64,000 bases of DNA from Mycolicibacterium grossiae (GTDB lineage Bacteria; Actinomycetota; Actinomycetes; Mycobacteriales; Mycobacteriaceae), in contig NZ_CP043474.1 in NCBI RefSeq assembly GCF_008329645.1, positions 1,302,001 to 1,366,000 on the forward strand. The letters run 5' to 3'. The stretch's first letter is position 1, and each line of letters begins with the position of its first letter. The position numbers were made by a program, and so were the translations under genes. Positions 32,174-42,537 of the stretch are shown here, piece by piece. The notes below the pieces were generated by a model, which searched no databases, was not told the DNA's origin, and was given only the letters and a program-made list of their open reading frames with translations.

Positions 32174-33330
32174 GCGATCACCTCCGACGTGCGTCCGGTG
32201 TCCTCGTCCCGCATCCCGATCCGAATCCGCCGGGCGTCCCAGTCGGCCGGGATGTCGTCGTGCACCGCGGCGGTCACCAGCACCTGCTCGGCCGACGACG
32301 CGACGGCCACCAGCGCGCGCCGCCGGGCGTCGTCGAGTTCGGCGAACACGTCATCGAGCAGCAGCACGGGATCCGAACCGTCCTGGCGCAGCAGTTCGTA
32401 GGCGGCCAACCGCAACGACAATGCCATCGACCACGATTCGCCGTGGCTGGCGAAGCCCTTCGCCGGCTGGTCGCCGAGCCGCAGTTCGAGATCGTCGCGG
32501 TGCGGACCCACCAGGCAGACGCCCCGCTCGAGTTCCGAGGAGCGCCGCGCCGCCAGCGCCTCGAGCAGCGCCGCCTCGTACACCTCGATGGCCGTCGTAC
32601 CCGAAGATGCTTCGGCCTCAACGTTTTCCGTGCCGCTGCGGTAGGCGATGGCGGCCGGCCGCGATGCCGGGGCGAGCAGCTGGTAGGCCTTCGCCACCTC
32701 CGGCGCCAACTGCGTCACCAGGTCCACGCGCGCCGCGATCAGCTGGGCGCCGTAGCGGGCCAGGTGACCGTCCCACACGTCGAGGGTCGCCAGCGCGGAG
32801 GTGTCGCCCCGGTACCGCGCCCCCGACGCCGTCTTCAGCAGCGCCGTGCGCTGCCGCACCACCTTGTCGTAGTCGGCACGGATGCCCGCGACCGTCGGGC
32901 GCCGCGTGGTCGCGAGTTCGTCGAGGTAGCGCCGCCGCTCGCCAGGGTCGCCACGCACCAGCGCCAGATCCTCCGGCGCGAACAGCACCGCCCGCAGCAC
33001 GCCGAGCACCTCGCGCGGACTGCGCACCGGCGAACGGTTGAGTCGGGCCTTGTTCGCCCGCCCGGAGGTGATCTCGAGATCGATTGCCAGTTCGCGGCCG
33101 TCGTTGACGACGATCGTCGAGACCACCGCGCGCTCCGCCCCGGCGCGGATCAACGGCGCATCCGTGGCCACGCGGTGGGAGCCGAGCGTGGCGGCGTACC
33201 ACAGCGCCTCGACGAGATTGGTCTTGCCGTAGCCGTTGGACCCGACGAACACCGTGCGTCCCGGCTCGAGCGCCACGTCGACGCGCGACCACGAGCGGAA
33301 GTCGGTCAGGACCAGCTGTCGTACGTACAA
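32170..33330 (-). CDS. recF: RecF, recombination and gap repair protein
   Basis: RecF binds gapped DNA and helps RecR and RecO load RecA. The 386 residues show the Walker A motif G-S-N-G-Y-G-K-T-N near residue 32, an SMC-like signature S-M-A-L-S-L-R-L-A near 310 and a Walker [13 protein letters not shown]. It lies 33 bases after gnd and overlaps dciA, in the standard dnaA-dnaN-(gnd)-recF order. Confidence 0.97.
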   Translation of the reverse strand: MYVRQLVLTDFRSWSRVDVALEPGRTVFVGSNGYGKTNLVEALWYAATLGSHRVATDAPLIRAGAERAVVSTIVVNDGRELAIDLEITSGRANKARLNRSPVRSPREVLGVLRAVLFAPEDLALVRGDPGERRRYLDELATTRRPTVAGIRADYDKVVRQRTALLKTASGARYRGDTSALATLDVWDGHLARYGAQLIAARVDLVTQLAPEVAKAYQLLAPASRPAAIAYRSGTENVEAEASSGTTAIEVYEAALLEALAARRSSELERGVCLVGPHRDDLELRLGDQPAKGFASHGESWSMALSLRLAAYELLRQDGSDPVLLLDDVFAELDDARRRALVAVASSAEQVLVTAAVHDDIPADWDARRIRIGMRDEDTGRTSEVIA

Positions 33331-33363
33331 ACCGTGTTCTCCGTTGGCGCGGCGGTGACCACC

Positions 33364-34257
33364 TCAGCCCGAGGTGGAGACCCGCTTCACCGCGTGCCCG
33401 CCGAACTGATTACGCAGCGCTGCAACGGCTTTCATGGTCGGGGAGTCGTCCTGGCGTGACAGGAAGCGGGCGAACAGCGACGCCGCGATGCCCGGCACCG
33501 GGACGCGCAGCCGAATGGCCTCCTCCACGGTCCACCGGCCCTCACCCGAGTCCTCGGTGTAACCGGAGATGTCGTTGAGGCCCGGATCGTCCTTGAGCGC
33601 CTTCGCCAGCAGCTGCTGCAGCCAGGACCGCACGACGGTGCCGTTGGTCCACGCCTGGTACACCGCCTGCGGATCCTTCACCAGGTCCTCGGCGGCGAGC
33701 ATCTCGTAACCCTCGGCATACGCCGTCATCAGCGCGTACTCCACGCCGTTGTGCACCATCTTAGTGAAGTGGCCGGCGCCGACCGGGCCGGCGTGGACGA
33801 AGCCGTCGGCCACGTCACCCGGCGGGCGCAGGGTGTCGAAGATCGGCATCGCGCGGGCGACGTGCTCGTCACTGCCGCCGACCATCAGCCCGTAACCCTC
33901 GGTGAGGCCCCAGATGCCGCCGGATACGCCGGCATCCACGAATCCGATCCCCTTGTCGTTCAACAGCTTTGCGTGCGGGGCGTCGTCGGTGTAGCGCGAG
34001 TTGCCGCCGTCGATCACCAGGTCGCCCTCGGACAGCACGTCGGCCAGCGCGACGATCGTGTCGTGGGTGACCGTGCCCGACGGCACCATCACCCACACGA
34101 CACGGGGTGCCTCGAGCGCTTCGGCCAGCGCCGCGAGCGACTCGACGTCACTGACCTCCGGCCGCGGGTCGTAGCCGACCACCTCGTGGCCGCCACCCCG
34201 CAGCCGCTCCCGCATGTTGAAGCCCATCTTGCCGAGGCCGATCAACCCCAGTTGCAT
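33364..34257 (-). CDS. gnd: 6-phosphogluconate dehydrogenase, decarboxylating, short form
   Basis: The enzyme converts 6-phosphogluconate to ribulose 5-phosphate with reduction of NAD(P). The 297 residues fit the short Gnd/YqeC-type family rather than the 470-residue form. A Rossmann G-L-G-K-M-G-F-N-M starts at residue 7, the substrate loop has D-G-G-N-S, and the catalytic lysine lies in G-A-G-H-F-T-K-M-V-H-N-G. Its place between dnaN and recF is typical of non-tuberculous, fast-growing mycobacteria. Confidence 0.95.
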   Translation of the reverse strand: MQLGLIGLGKMGFNMRERLRGGGHEVVGYDPRPEVSDVESLAALAEALEAPRVVWVMVPSGTVTHDTIVALADVLSEGDLVIDGGNSRYTDDAPHAKLLNDKGIGFVDAGVSGGIWGLTEGYGLMVGGSDEHVARAMPIFDTLRPPGDVADGFVHAGPVGAGHFTKMVHNGVEYALMTAYAEGYEMLAAEDLVKDPQAVYQAWTNGTVVRSWLQQLLAKALKDDPGLNDISGYTEDSGEGRWTVEEAIRLRVPVPGIAASLFARFLSRQDDSPTMKAVAALRNQFGGHAVKRVSTSG

Positions 34258-34283
34258 GTGTGCTCTCCTGGTGTCCGGGCCGG

Positions 34284-35480
34284 TCAGCCCGGAAGCCGCA
34301 CCGGCATCAACAAATAGACGTAGTCGGTCTGCCCGGCCGGGAACGGCCCGGTGTCGCCCGACTGCACCCCATCATCACCCGCCGGCCGCAACACTGCGGG
34401 ACGGCTGGGTGTCGTGAAGCCGAACGTCACCTTCTCCGAATGCAGCGATCCCAAACCATCGGTCAGGTAGGTGGGGTTGAACGCGATGGTCAGCGGCTCG
34501 CCGGAGAACTCGACCGGCAGGTCCTCCTCGGCGCGACCGACGTCCTCGGCACCCGCCGAGAGGTGCAGCACGTCGCCGTCGAACTCCATGCGGACCTGCG
34601 CGCCCCGGTCGGCGACCAGCGCCACGCGCTTGATCGCCTCGGTGAGGGCCGCGACGCCGATGGTGGCCACCGCGGTGTGCTCGGTGGGCAGCAACTGCCG
34701 GAACTTCGGGAACTCCGCGTCGAGCAGACGGCTGGTGGTGCGCTTGCCGTTGCTGCGGATTCCGAGCAGTCCGTCCTTGCCCACCGACTCGCCGGAGCCG
34801 AGCGACAGGTGCACCTCCGAGCCGTCGGAGCCGGCCTTCGCCGCCTCGGACAGGGTCTTCGCGGGAACCAGCACGGCGGCCTCGACGTCGGCGGTCGCGG
34901 TGGACCAGGTGAGTTCGCGCACGGCCAGACGGAACCGGTCGGTCGCCGCCAAAACGACTTTCTCACCGTTGATTTCGACGCGGATGCCGGTGAGCATCGG
35001 CAACGTGTCGTCACGGCCGGCGGCCACGGCGACCTGACCGATGGCCTGGGCGAAGAGGCTCGAGGGCACGACTCCGGTCTCGTCGGGCAGCGAGGGGAGG
35101 GTCGGGTAGTCCTCGACCGCCATCGTGGGCAGCGAGAACCGCGCACTGCCGCAGTTGAGCGCGACGCGGGTGCCCTCGACGGTGACGTCGACCGGCTTGG
35201 CCGGCAGGGCCCGGGTGATGTCCGACAGCAACCGGCCCGAGACGAGCACGCTGCCCGGCGAGGCGATCTCGGCGGGCACCCGAATCTCGGCCGACACCTC
35301 GTAGTCGTAGCCGGAGATCGTCAGGCCGTCGTCGCTGCCGGTGAGCAGGACCCCGGAGAGCACGGGCACGGTGGGGCGGGTCGGCAGGATCCGTGCGACC
35401 CAGGCCACGGCGTCCGCGAAGTCCTCGCGCACCAGCCGGAACTTCAGATCCGTGAGACCAGCACTCGTCGCCGCGTCCAT
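34284..35480 (-). CDS. dnaN: DNA polymerase III sliding clamp (beta subunit)
   Basis: It encircles DNA and tethers polymerase and repair proteins. I chose the ATG at 35480 ([16 protein letters not shown]), preceded by AAGGGACG, giving 398 residues, the usual clamp length with three repeated domains. The C-terminal peptide-binding cleft segment near L-L-M-P-V-R-L-P is present. It lies 26 bases before gnd and directly beside oriC. Confidence 0.97.
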   Translation of the reverse strand: MDAATSAGLTDLKFRLVREDFADAVAWVARILPTRPTVPVLSGVLLTGSDDGLTISGYDYEVSAEIRVPAEIASPGSVLVSGRLLSDITRALPAKPVDVTVEGTRVALNCGSARFSLPTMAVEDYPTLPSLPDETGVVPSSLFAQAIGQVAVAAGRDDTLPMLTGIRVEINGEKVVLAATDRFRLAVRELTWSTATADVEAAVLVPAKTLSEAAKAGSDGSEVHLSLGSGESVGKDGLLGIRSNGKRTTSRLLDAEFPKFRQLLPTEHTAVATIGVAALTEAIKRVALVADRGAQVRMEFDGDVLHLSAGAEDVGRAEEDLPVEFSGEPLTIAFNPTYLTDGLGSLHSEKVTFGFTTPSRPAVLRPAGDDGVQSGDTGPFPAGQTDYVYLLMPVRLPG

Positions 35481-36213
35481 AGCGTCCCTTCGAAGAATCC
35501 CCAACAACACACGCCAAGCAGCGGATGACGACGCTCTCGGCGTTCGGCGCTAGACGCTGCGGTGTGACGACCGTACCGGTCGCCGCTGAACCACCGTAGA
35601 GCCTCCCGCGCCAACTTGAAAGCTAATCGATGGGAGTGACGGACCGCCGTCCGAGTGCCCGTCCGAGACGTCCCGGACGCGTCGTCCCCAAGGCCCTTCT
35701 TCTAAAGAGAATCCCTTGAAGGTATCTAGGTATCAGTAATAGGGGCTGTGGGATCTGTGGATTGGCACCTCGTCGTGCAGGTAGGGCGGCTGCGGCGGTT
35801 GTGCAGTGCTCGTGGATCTCCTCGGGAGTGATCCTCGTGCTCGTGGATGGCGGCCGGTTCCTCCACGGCCCGCTCGGGTTGCCCCGGATCCACTCGACGG
35901 TTGTGCACGAGTGCTCCACGAGGCGGGCTCGTGACGGGTGTGACCAGCGGGTCGGAAGTTCCTCCGTGAATCCGGGTGGGAGTCTGTCAGGTGACGGCGT
36001 GTTGAACGGCGCGACACGCCGTGGTGGTCGTGGGGGAGTGGCGCTTCGCCGGTCGCCGGTCGCCGATCGCCGTCGCCGATCGCGGCCGGGGATCGCCAGG
36101 AGCCGCCGTGGGGACGGTGCTCGAGGCGCGCATCGGCCACCGCGAGGGCGCCAGTGCGGGGGGCGCAGCGCGGGAGGGGCAGTGGGCAGTGGGGCCCGGG
36201 GAACGAGGTGCGC
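35481..36213. other. oriC, dnaA-dnaN intergenic region
   Basis: This 733-base gap is the expected replication origin. An AT-rich stretch at about 35696-35742 (including TCTAAAGAGAATCCC and GGTATCTAGGTATCAG) is the likely unwinding element. Next to it, 35747-35920 holds many degenerate DnaA boxes on both strands: CAATCCACA (35756-35764, minus), AGATCCACG (35811-35819, minus), CCATCCACG (35842-35850, minus), TCCTCCACG (35859-35867), GGATCCACT (about 35887), TTGTGCACG (35901-35909) and TGCTCCACG (35912-35920). The part from 35930 to 36213 is GC-rich with GCCGGTCGCC and CGCCGATCGC repeats and no gene. Confidence 0.9.
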
Positions 36214-37686
36214 TCAGCGCTGCTTGGAGCGCTGCCGGATGCGCGTGGTGAGTTCGGTGACGTGGTCGAATACCTCACGGCGCTCGGCCATCTCGCCGCG
36301 AATCTTCTTCTCCGCGTACATGACCGTGGTGTGGTCGCGGCCGAAGGACTGGCCGATCTTCGGCAGCGACAGGTCGGTCAGCTCGCGGCACAGGTACATC
36401 GCGATCTGTCGCGACTGCGCGAGCGCCCGGGTCTTGCCCGGGCCGCGGAGTTCCTCGACCGACGTCTCGAAGTAGTCGGCCGTGACGGCCATGATGGTGG
36501 CGGTACTGATCTGCGTGGTGTTCGAGTCCGAGATCAGGTCCCGCAGGACGATCTCCGCGAGCGCCTTGTCGATCGTCGTCTTGTTCAGCGACGCGAAGGC
36601 GGTGACGCGGATGAGTGCGCCCTCGAGTTCGCGGATGTTGCGTTCGATCCGGCTGGCGATGAGTTCCAGGACGTCGCCGGGCACGTCGAGACGATCCATC
36701 TGTGCCTTCTTGCGCAGGATGGCGATGCGGGTCTCGAGTTCGGGCGGCTGCACGTCGGTGATGAGGCCCCACTCGAATCTGGTGCGGAGCCGGTCCTCCA
36801 GCGTCGCGAGCTGCTTGGGCGGCCGGTCGGAGGAGATCACGATCTGCTTGTTCGCGTTGTGCAGGGTGTTGAAGGTGTGGAAGAACTCCTCCTGGATGCC
36901 TTCCTTGCCCTCGATGAACTGGATGTCGTCGACGAGCAGCACGTCGATGTCGCGGTAGCTCCGCTTGAATGACGCCTTGCGGTCGTCGCGCAGGGAGTTG
37001 ATGAAGTCGTTGGTGAATTCCTCGGTCGAGACGTACTTGACCCGCATGCCCGGGAAGAGGCGCTGGGCATAGTTGCCGGCCGCGTGCAGCAGATGGGTCT
37101 TGCCCAGACCGGACTCGCCCCAGATGAACAGTGGGTTGTAGGCCCGGGCCGGCGCCTCGGCGATCGCCAGCGTCGCCGCGTGCGCGAACCGATTCGACGC
37201 GCCGATGACGAAGGTCTCGAAGGTGTACCGGCGGTTCAGGCTGGCGTCGGCGCTCTCGGCGCGGGCGGGCGCGCGGTTGGTGAAGTGGCTCGGCCAGCTG
37301 GCCTCGGCGCTGGCGAGGGCCTCGCCGTCCTCGTCCACCTCGTCGGCGTCCGGGACGACGGACAGCAGTGGCCGGTCCTCCTCGGCGTCGGCGTCGGCCG
37401 GTTCGGGATCGGCGATGCGGACGCCGAGTTCGACGCGCTGGCCGAGGCGGCGGCTGAGGCAGGCGATGATGTGCTCGCGCAGGCTGCGCTCGATCTCGTT
37501 CTGGACGAACGTCGTCGGCACCGACAGCAGCGCAAAGCCCTCGGTCAGGACCAGCGGCTTGACGAGCTTGAGCCAGGCGCGCTGTTGCGCGGTGAGCAAC
37601 GGTCCGCCGTCACCGGTGGCGCCGTGCAGTTCGGCGACGACGTCATTCCAGATGCTGACGAAGGGTGGGTCGGGGTCCGTGGTCAA
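36214..37686 (-). CDS. dnaA: DnaA, chromosomal replication initiator
   Basis: DnaA binds boxes in oriC and opens the duplex. The 490 residues show an N-terminal interaction domain, an acidic linker (about 90-130), the AAA+ domain with G-E-S-G-L-G-K-T-H and Walker B L-L-V-D-D-I-Q-F, and a DNA-binding domain IV with the signature [10 protein letters not shown]. The start is TTG, as in M. tuberculosis, with GAGGGGG nine bases before it. Three strong DnaA boxes upstream suggest autoregulation. Confidence 0.98.
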   Translation of the reverse strand: MTTDPDPPFVSIWNDVVAELHGATGDGGPLLTAQQRAWLKLVKPLVLTEGFALLSVPTTFVQNEIERSLREHIIACLSRRLGQRVELGVRIADPEPADADAEEDRPLLSVVPDADEVDEDGEALASAEASWPSHFTNRAPARAESADASLNRRYTFETFVIGASNRFAHAATLAIAEAPARAYNPLFIWGESGLGKTHLLHAAGNYAQRLFPGMRVKYVSTEEFTNDFINSLRDDRKASFKRSYRDIDVLLVDDIQFIEGKEGIQEEFFHTFNTLHNANKQIVISSDRPPKQLATLEDRLRTRFEWGLITDVQPPELETRIAILRKKAQMDRLDVPGDVLELIASRIERNIRELEGALIRVTAFASLNKTTIDKALAEIVLRDLISDSNTTQISTATIMAVTADYFETSVEELRGPGKTRALAQSRQIAMYLCRELTDLSLPKIGQSFGRDHTTVMYAEKKIRGEMAERREVFDHVTELTTRIRQRSKQR

Positions 37687-37745
37687 CGAGACGTACCCCC
37701 TCGCAGCCGGTCAACGGAACGCGGCCGTATATGACGATGCCAAAT

Positions 37746-37778
37746 CTGTCCACATGGTTATCCACAGACTGTGGACAA
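37746..37778. promoter_or_regulatory. Three clustered consensus DnaA boxes upstream of dnaA
   Basis: CTGTCCACA (37746-37754), TTATCCACA (37758-37766) and, on the complementary strand, TTGTCCACA (37770-37778). Two are perfect consensus boxes, better than any in the oriC gap itself, 60-92 bases before the dnaA start. Confidence 0.9.
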
Positions 37779-38081
37779 CGGACAGTGGTGTCGTGTCGAT
37801 GTCGTGTTCTGGGTTGGCGTGTCCCGGGGCTCGTCACAGTGGTCGACCGGCTGTGGGCTCGCGGGGCGGCGTCATCCTCGATTGTCGTCTTTCGCCGCTC
37901 GAGTCCGAAACGGCACTGCCAGAAGCTAACAGTTTTCCCGGCGGGTGCCAACCGTTCTGCAACATTGACGGAGGACGTTCTGCGGGGCCGTTCGGGGGCC
38001 GCTTCGGCGGGTCTGTAGCGCAGGTGAAAGGTGTGACTCCTGAGGGTGTTCGGGGCGTCCGTCGTTGTCGGCGGCAGCGGT

Positions 38082-38110
38082 TTGACCTAGGGAAATCTCG
38101 TCAGTACCCT
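38082..38110 (+). promoter_or_regulatory. Strong promoter of the rpmH operon
   Basis: TTGACC at 38082-38087 and TACCCT at 38105-38110 are separated by exactly 17 bases, a near-consensus SigA-type promoter. Expected transcription start is about 38117, leaving a leader near 125 bases before rpmH. Confidence 0.8.
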
Positions 38111-38242
38111 CGAACAGTCGCCCGTACGTGGCGGCACGGCAGCGACCGGATACGGGTTCCGCGCCGGGACGAACAAAGCGGCACGCACGATCACTCGACG
38201 GTGATGGTACGGCGCCACCACACGTGACGAGGAGTGACAGCC

Positions 38243-38386
38243 GTGGCCAAGGGCAAGCGGACGTTCCAGCCCAACAACCGCCGGCGTGCACGCGTGCACG
38301 GCTTCCGGTTGCGCATGCGCACCCGTGCCGGCCGCGCCATCGTGTCGTCGCGGCGCAGCAAGGGCCGTCGCTCTCTCACTGCCTGA
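38243..38386 (+). CDS. rpmH: Ribosomal protein L34
   Basis: This 47-residue, highly basic protein of the large ribosomal subunit begins [15 protein letters not shown] and ends with [11 protein letters not shown], the conserved L34 pattern. The start is GTG with GAGGAG upstream. It heads the rpmH-rnpA-yidD-yidC-jag-rsmG series on the opposite side of the origin from dnaN. Confidence 0.97.
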   Translation: MAKGKRTFQPNNRRRARVHGFRLRMRTRAGRAIVSSRRSKGRRSLTA

Positions 38387-38407
38387 TCCGATCCGGATAG
38401 CCGCGCA

Positions 38408-38761
38408 GTGCTTCCGGCTCCGTACCGGATGACGCGGTCGCTCGATTTCGGTCAGACGGTGGGTCGCGGGGCCCGCGCCGCGCAATCCACCCTCGTCGTG
38501 CATTCCTTGCGATCCCCAGGCGACCGCACCGATCCGCCCAAGGTGGGTCTGGTGGTGTCGAAGTCCGTCGGCAACGCCGTCGTGCGACACCGGGTGTCTC
38601 GCCGTCTACGTCACGTCGCCCGCTCCGTCCTGGAGGACATGCAGCCCGGCGACCGGTTGGTGATCCGCGCCCTACCCCCCAGCCGGGATGCCGCCTCGGA
38701 GCGGCTCGAGCGGGAGCTGGTGTCGGCGTTCGGGCGAGCCCGTGCCGGAGGTCGGCGATGA
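38408..38761 (+). CDS. rnpA: Ribonuclease P protein component
   Basis: The protein subunit binds RNase P RNA and aids processing of tRNA 5' ends. The 117 residues carry the signature [17 protein letters not shown], corresponding to the RNR motif region of the family. The GTG start at 38408 is 21 bases after rpmH. It overlaps yidD by four bases. Confidence 0.96.
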   Translation: MLPAPYRMTRSLDFGQTVGRGARAAQSTLVVHSLRSPGDRTDPPKVGLVVSKSVGNAVVRHRVSRRLRHVARSVLEDMQPGDRLVIRALPPSRDAASERLERELVSAFGRARAGGRR

Positions 38762-39048
38762 GCCGCCGGCCGAATCCGATCGCGCGCGGCGCCATCGCGG
38801 CCATTCAGCTGTACCGCGCCATGATCTCGCCCTACCGTCCGCCGGCGTGCCGTTTCATGCCGACGTGCAGTCAGTACGCCGTCGAGGCGTTGCAGGCACA
38901 CGGCCTGTGGCGCGGCAGCTGGCTCGCCATGGTCCGCCTCGCGAAGTGCGGTCCATGGCATCGGGGAGGATGGGACCCGATACCGGAACCTCGGCACCGA
39001 CACGATCCGCCCGCCGACGCGACGTTGAGGAGCGACTCTCTTGTTTAA
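38758..39048 (+). CDS. yidD: YidD, membrane protein insertion efficiency factor
   Basis: The 96-residue protein has the family core [22 protein letters not shown], written here as its key residues, with three conserved cysteines, and a C-terminal H-R-G-G-W-D-P-I-P. It assists YidC-dependent insertion at the inner membrane. Its last eight bases overlap the TTG start of yidC. Confidence 0.95.
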   Translation: MSRRPNPIARGAIAAIQLYRAMISPYRPPACRFMPTCSQYAVEALQAHGLWRGSWLAMVRLAKCGPWHRGGWDPIPEPRHRHDPPADATLRSDSLV

Positions 39049-40219
39049 CTGGGCCAGCCTGGACTACATCTACTATCCGGTCTCGGCGATCATGTGGCTG
39101 TGGTACAAGCTGTTCGCCTTCCTGCTCGGGCCGACGAACTTCTTCGCCTGGGCGCTGTCGGTGATGTTCCTGGTCTTCACGCTCCGCGCGATCCTGTACC
39201 GGCCGTTCGTGCGGCAGATCGAGACCACCCGTCAGATGCAGGAACTGCAGCCGCAGATCAAGGCGCTGCAGAAGAAGTACGGCAAGGACCGCCAGCGGAT
39301 GGCGCTGGAGATGCAGAAGCTGCAGAAGGACCACGGGTTCAACCCGATCCTCGGGTGCCTTCCGATGCTCGCGCAGGTGCCGGTGTTCCTCGGGCTCTAC
39401 CACGTGCTGATGTCGTTCAACCGGACGCAGACGGGGTTCGGCCGGCTCGGGCTGAGCGTCGAGGAGAACCGCTCGCTCGGCAACTACTTCTTCAGCGCGA
39501 CCGACGTCGCGCACTTCCTCGATGCCAACCTGTTCGGCGCACCGCTCGGTGCCTCGATGATCCAGACGGTCGGTCTGGACGCGTTCACGTCGTTCGACCG
39601 GATCGCGGTGATCGCCGTCGGTCTGCCGCTGATGGTCGTCGCCGGCGTGGCGACGCACTTCAACAGCCGCGCGTCGGTGGCACGGCAGAGTCCGGAGGCG
39701 GCGTCCAACCCGCAGACCGCGATGATGAACAAGCTTGCGCTCTACGTCTTCCCGCTGGGTGTGGTCGTCGGTGGTCCGTTCCTGCCGCTCGCGATCATCC
39801 TGTACTGGGTCTCCAACAACATCTGGACCTACGGCCAGCAGCACTACGTCTTCGGCAAGATCGAGAAGCGCGAGGAAGCCGAGAAGCTCGCCGCCAAGGA
39901 GCGGCAGGCGTCCAACGCGCCCGCGCCCGGTGCGCGCCCCAAGCGCGGAGCCAAGCCGGCGCCGGGGGCGAAGCCGGTGGCCGGGGCGAAGCCCGGCGCC
40001 GGGGCCAAGCCGGTCGTCTCGGGGAAGCCGACGACGGAGGCGGCACCCGTGACCGACCCGGACGTCGGGGACGCGACGTCGGCTGACGACGCGACGAGCG
40101 CCACGGAGACGCCCACCACCAGCGCACCGAAGAAGCGGCCGGCCACGCCGCCCGCGAAGAGCACCCCGAACGGTGCTGCGCGCCGCAACGCCAACCGGCC
40201 GCGCAAGCGACGGTCGTGA
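39041..40219 (+). CDS. yidC: YidC/Oxa1 membrane protein insertase
   Basis: It inserts and folds membrane proteins with or without SecYEG. I accept the TTG start at 39041 because GAGGAG precedes it and the frame begins just inside the yidD end. The 392 residues show an N-terminal membrane segment, the basic K-A-L-Q-K-K-Y-G cytoplasmic hairpin, further membrane segments with the L-Y-H-V-L type sequence, and a long Ala/Pro/Lys-rich basic tail (about 285-392) typical of actinobacteria, probably ribosome-contacting. Confidence 0.95.
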   Translation: MFNWASLDYIYYPVSAIMWLWYKLFAFLLGPTNFFAWALSVMFLVFTLRAILYRPFVRQIETTRQMQELQPQIKALQKKYGKDRQRMALEMQKLQKDHGFNPILGCLPMLAQVPVFLGLYHVLMSFNRTQTGFGRLGLSVEENRSLGNYFFSATDVAHFLDANLFGAPLGASMIQTVGLDAFTSFDRIAVIAVGLPLMVVAGVATHFNSRASVARQSPEAASNPQTAMMNKLALYVFPLGVVVGGPFLPLAIILYWVSNNIWTYGQQHYVFGKIEKREEAEKLAAKERQASNAPAPGARPKRGAKPAPGAKPVAGAKPGAGAKPVVSGKPTTEAAPVTDPDVGDATSADDATSATETPTTSAPKKRPATPPAKSTPNGAARRNANRPRKRRS

Positions 40220-40274
40220 CCGGCGCGCGGGGCAGTCTCCCGCGCGGACACCGGTGAACCAGGAAGGACGAAAC

Positions 40275-40799
40275 ATGACAGACGCCGATACCACGGAACG
40301 CACCGAGACCGAGGAACCCACCAAGGGAGAAGACCTCGAGGAGCGCTTGGTCGCCGAAGGCGAGATCGCCGGCGACTACCTCGAGGAGCTGCTCGACCTC
40401 CTCGACTTCGATGGCGACATCGATCTGGACGTCGAGGGTGACCGCGCCGTCGTCAGCATCGACGGCGGGGGAGACCTCAACAAGCTCGTCGGTCGCAAGG
40501 GTGAGGTGCTCGACGCGCTGCAGGAGCTGACGCGGCTGGCCGTGCACCAGAAGACCGGTGAACGCAGCCGGCTGATGCTGGACATCGCACGGTGGCGTCG
40601 TCAGCGCCGGGACGAGTTGGCGCAGCTGGGTGATCGCGTGGCTCGCCGCGTCCTCGAGACCGGGGAGCGCGAGGAACTCGACCCGATGACGCCGTTCGAG
40701 CGCAAGATCGTGCACGACGCCGTGGCGGCCGTGAGCGGCGTGCGCAGCGAGAGCGAGGGCGCGGAGCCGTCGCGCCGTGTCGTCGTCCTCGTCGGCTGA
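40275..40799 (+). CDS. jag: Jag/KhpB-like RNA-binding protein with KH and R3H domains
   Basis: The ATG at 40275 has AGGAAGG upstream and gives 174 residues. An acidic N-terminal helix is followed by a KH-like domain (about 35-105, with L-V-G-R-K-G-E-V-L-D-A-L-Q) and an R3H domain (about 110-170, with E-R-K-I-V-H-D-A). The family binds RNA and is tied to cell-wall control in other bacteria, where it can be a Ser/Thr-kinase target. It follows yidC by 55 bases. Confidence 0.9.
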   Translation: MTDADTTERTETEEPTKGEDLEERLVAEGEIAGDYLEELLDLLDFDGDIDLDVEGDRAVVSIDGGGDLNKLVGRKGEVLDALQELTRLAVHQKTGERSRLMLDIARWRRQRRDELAQLGDRVARRVLETGEREELDPMTPFERKIVHDAVAAVSGVRSESEGAEPSRRVVVLVG

Positions 40800-40865
40800 T
40801 ACGGCGGTGAGGGGCGGGCCCGTGCCCGTCGAGTTACAACGGTGTAGTTCAAGCGTCGCGGGAGG

Positions 40866-41567
40866 ATGTTTCACGTGAAACATGGAGACATCCCTCCACC
40901 ACCTTCCGCAGCGCACACGATGTTCGGCGACCGGCTGGAGGTGGCGGACACCTACGTCCGCATCCTCGCCGGCGCCGGCATCGAGCGGGGGCTGATCGGC
41001 CCCGGCGAAGTAGACAGACTCTGGGACCGGCACGTGCTCAACAGCGGCGCCGTCGCCGAACTCGTGGCTGACGGCGAGGCCGTGGCGGACGTCGGCAGCG
41101 GGGCCGGGCTGCCCGGGATTCCCATCGCGCTCGCTCGTCCCGGCGTCCGTGTCATGCTCATCGAGCCCCTCCTGCGACGCGCTGAGTTCCTCAGTGAAGC
41201 GATCGAGGAACTCGGTCTCGAGGTCACGGTCGTCCGTGGCCGGGCGGAGGAGAAGGACGTCCGTCGTCAGGTCGGCGAACTCGACGTCGTGACGTCCCGT
41301 GCCGTAGCTGCGTTGGACAAGTTGTCGCGGTGGTGCATTCCGCTGGTGCGGCCGGGCGGTCGGATGCTCGCCATCAAGGGCGAGCGGGCCGAGCAGGAGG
41401 TCACGACTCACCGGCGTGTCCTCGAGTCGTTGGGTGTGTCGGACGTGAGGGTGGTGAAATGTGGCGTGAACTTATTGACTCCACCCGCAACCGTGGTCGA
41501 AGCTCGGCGCGGGGTGCGGTCGTCGGGCCGGACGCGTCAGCCTCGCCCGGGGAGGAGCGCACAGTGA
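40866..41567 (+). CDS. rsmG: RsmG (GidB), 16S rRNA 7-methylguanosine methyltransferase
   Basis: It methylates the conserved G527 position of 16S rRNA using SAM; loss gives low-level streptomycin resistance. The 233 residues carry the SAM motif D-V-G-S-G-A-G-L-P-G near residue 75 and V-T-S-R-A-V-A-A-L. The first codons read M-F-H-V-K-H because a parS site lies across the start. GGGAGG abuts the ATG at 40866 but is ideally placed for a GTG at 40875, inside parS, which may be the true start. It overlaps parA by four bases. Confidence 0.94.
   Translation: MFHVKHGDIPPPPSAAHTMFGDRLEVADTYVRILAGAGIERGLIGPGEVDRLWDRHVLNSGAVAELVADGEAVADVGSGAGLPGIPIALARPGVRVMLIEPLLRRAEFLSEAIEELGLEVTVVRGRAEEKDVRRQVGELDVVTSRAVAALDKLSRWCIPLVRPGGRMLAIKGERAEQEVTTHRRVLESLGVSDVRVVKCGVNLLTPPATVVEARRGVRSSGRTRQPRPGRSAQ
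40867..40882. promoter_or_regulatory. parS site 1 (perfect)
   Basis: TGTTTCACGTGAAACA, the 16-base palindrome bound by ParB, at the 5' end of rsmG. It nucleates the ParB complex used to segregate the origin. Confidence 0.97.
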
Positions 41568-42520
41568 CTGCCAACGATCCGGCGACTCGGCCGACGAACG
41601 CCGCGCCGCATGTTTCACGTGAAACACCACCCGCCGCGTCCGCCGACTGGTCGGGCACGCCGATCGGGGAGGAGGCCGAACGCGCCGTGCGTCTCCTGCA
41701 CAAGGCGAAGGGGCAGGGTCTGCCCCGCCCGCAGCGCCAGCGCGTCTTCACGATCGCCAACCAGAAGGGTGGGGTCGGCAAGACGACGACTGCCGTGAAC
41801 GTCGCGGCCGCCATGGCGCTGCAAGGGCTGAAGACGCTCGTCGTCGACCTCGACCCGCAGGGCAACGCCAGCACGGCGCTCGGCATCGAGCACCGGCCGG
41901 GGACGGCGTCGTCGTACGAGGTGTTGATCGGGGAGATCACCCTCGAGGAAGCGCTGCAGCGGAGCCCCCACAACGACCGCCTCTACTGCGTTCCGGCGAC
42001 GATCGACCTGGCCGGCGCGGAGATCGAACTCGTCAGCATGGTCGCTCGCGAGACGCGCCTCCGGAACGCGCTCGCGTCGCTGAAGGACTACGACTTCGAC
42101 TACGTCTTCATCGACTGCCCACCGTCGCTCGGGCTCCTCACCATCAATGCTCTGGTGGCGGCGCCGGAAGTGCTCATCCCCATCCAGTGCGAGTACTACG
42201 CCCTCGAGGGCGTGGGCCAACTCCTGCGCAACATCGAGATGGTCAAGGCGCACCTCAATCAAAGCCTCGACGTCACCACGGTGATCCTCACGATGTACGA
42301 CGGGCGGACGCGACTGGCCGATCAGGTGGCCGAGGACGTCCGCGCGCACTTCGGCGCCAAGGTACTCCGCACGGTCATCCCGCGCAGCGTGAAGGTGTCC
42401 GAGGCGCCCGGCTATGGGATGACGATCCTCGATTACGACCCGGGGTCGCGGGGAGCGATGAGCTATCTCGATGCCAGCCGCGAGATCGCCGAACGCGGCG
42501 ACACCGGCACCCAGCGATGA
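41564..42520 (+). CDS. parA: ParA, chromosome-partitioning ATPase
   Basis: ParA forms an ATP-dependent gradient on the nucleoid that pulls ParB-parS complexes. I chose the GTG at 41564, with GGAGGAG eight bases before it and a GTGA overlap with rsmG, giving 318 residues. The deviant Walker A motif K-G-G-V-G-K-T-T-T lies near residue 70, followed by D-L-D-P-Q-G-N-A and D-C-P-P-S-L-G. The N-terminal linker is encoded partly by a second parS, giving H-V-S-R-E-T. Confidence 0.97.
   Translation: MTANDPATRPTNAAPHVSRETPPAASADWSGTPIGEEAERAVRLLHKAKGQGLPRPQRQRVFTIANQKGGVGKTTTAVNVAAAMALQGLKTLVVDLDPQGNASTALGIEHRPGTASSYEVLIGEITLEEALQRSPHNDRLYCVPATIDLAGAEIELVSMVARETRLRNALASLKDYDFDYVFIDCPPSLGLLTINALVAAPEVLIPIQCEYYALEGVGQLLRNIEMVKAHLNQSLDVTTVILTMYDGRTRLADQVAEDVRAHFGAKVLRTVIPRSVKVSEAPGYGMTILDYDPGSRGAMSYLDASREIAERGDTGTQR
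41611..41626. promoter_or_regulatory. parS site 2 (perfect), inside parA
   Basis: TGTTTCACGTGAAACA again, 744 bases from the first site and read through by the parA coding sequence. Confidence 0.97.
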
Positions 42521-42537
42521 GTACGGAAGGGACCTCG

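Larger units (their letters stand above)
37687..38242. other. dnaA-rpmH intergenic region
   Basis: This 556-base divergent gap holds the dnaA and rpmH promoters and the DnaA-box cluster at 37746-37778. Beyond those I see no coding sequence; the middle part (about 37800-38080) shows no clear element. Confidence 0.75.

Noticed and set aside
38855..40324. 489-codon open frame opposite yidC
   Set aside because: Arg-rich shadow frame spanning several real genes; no signal of coding.
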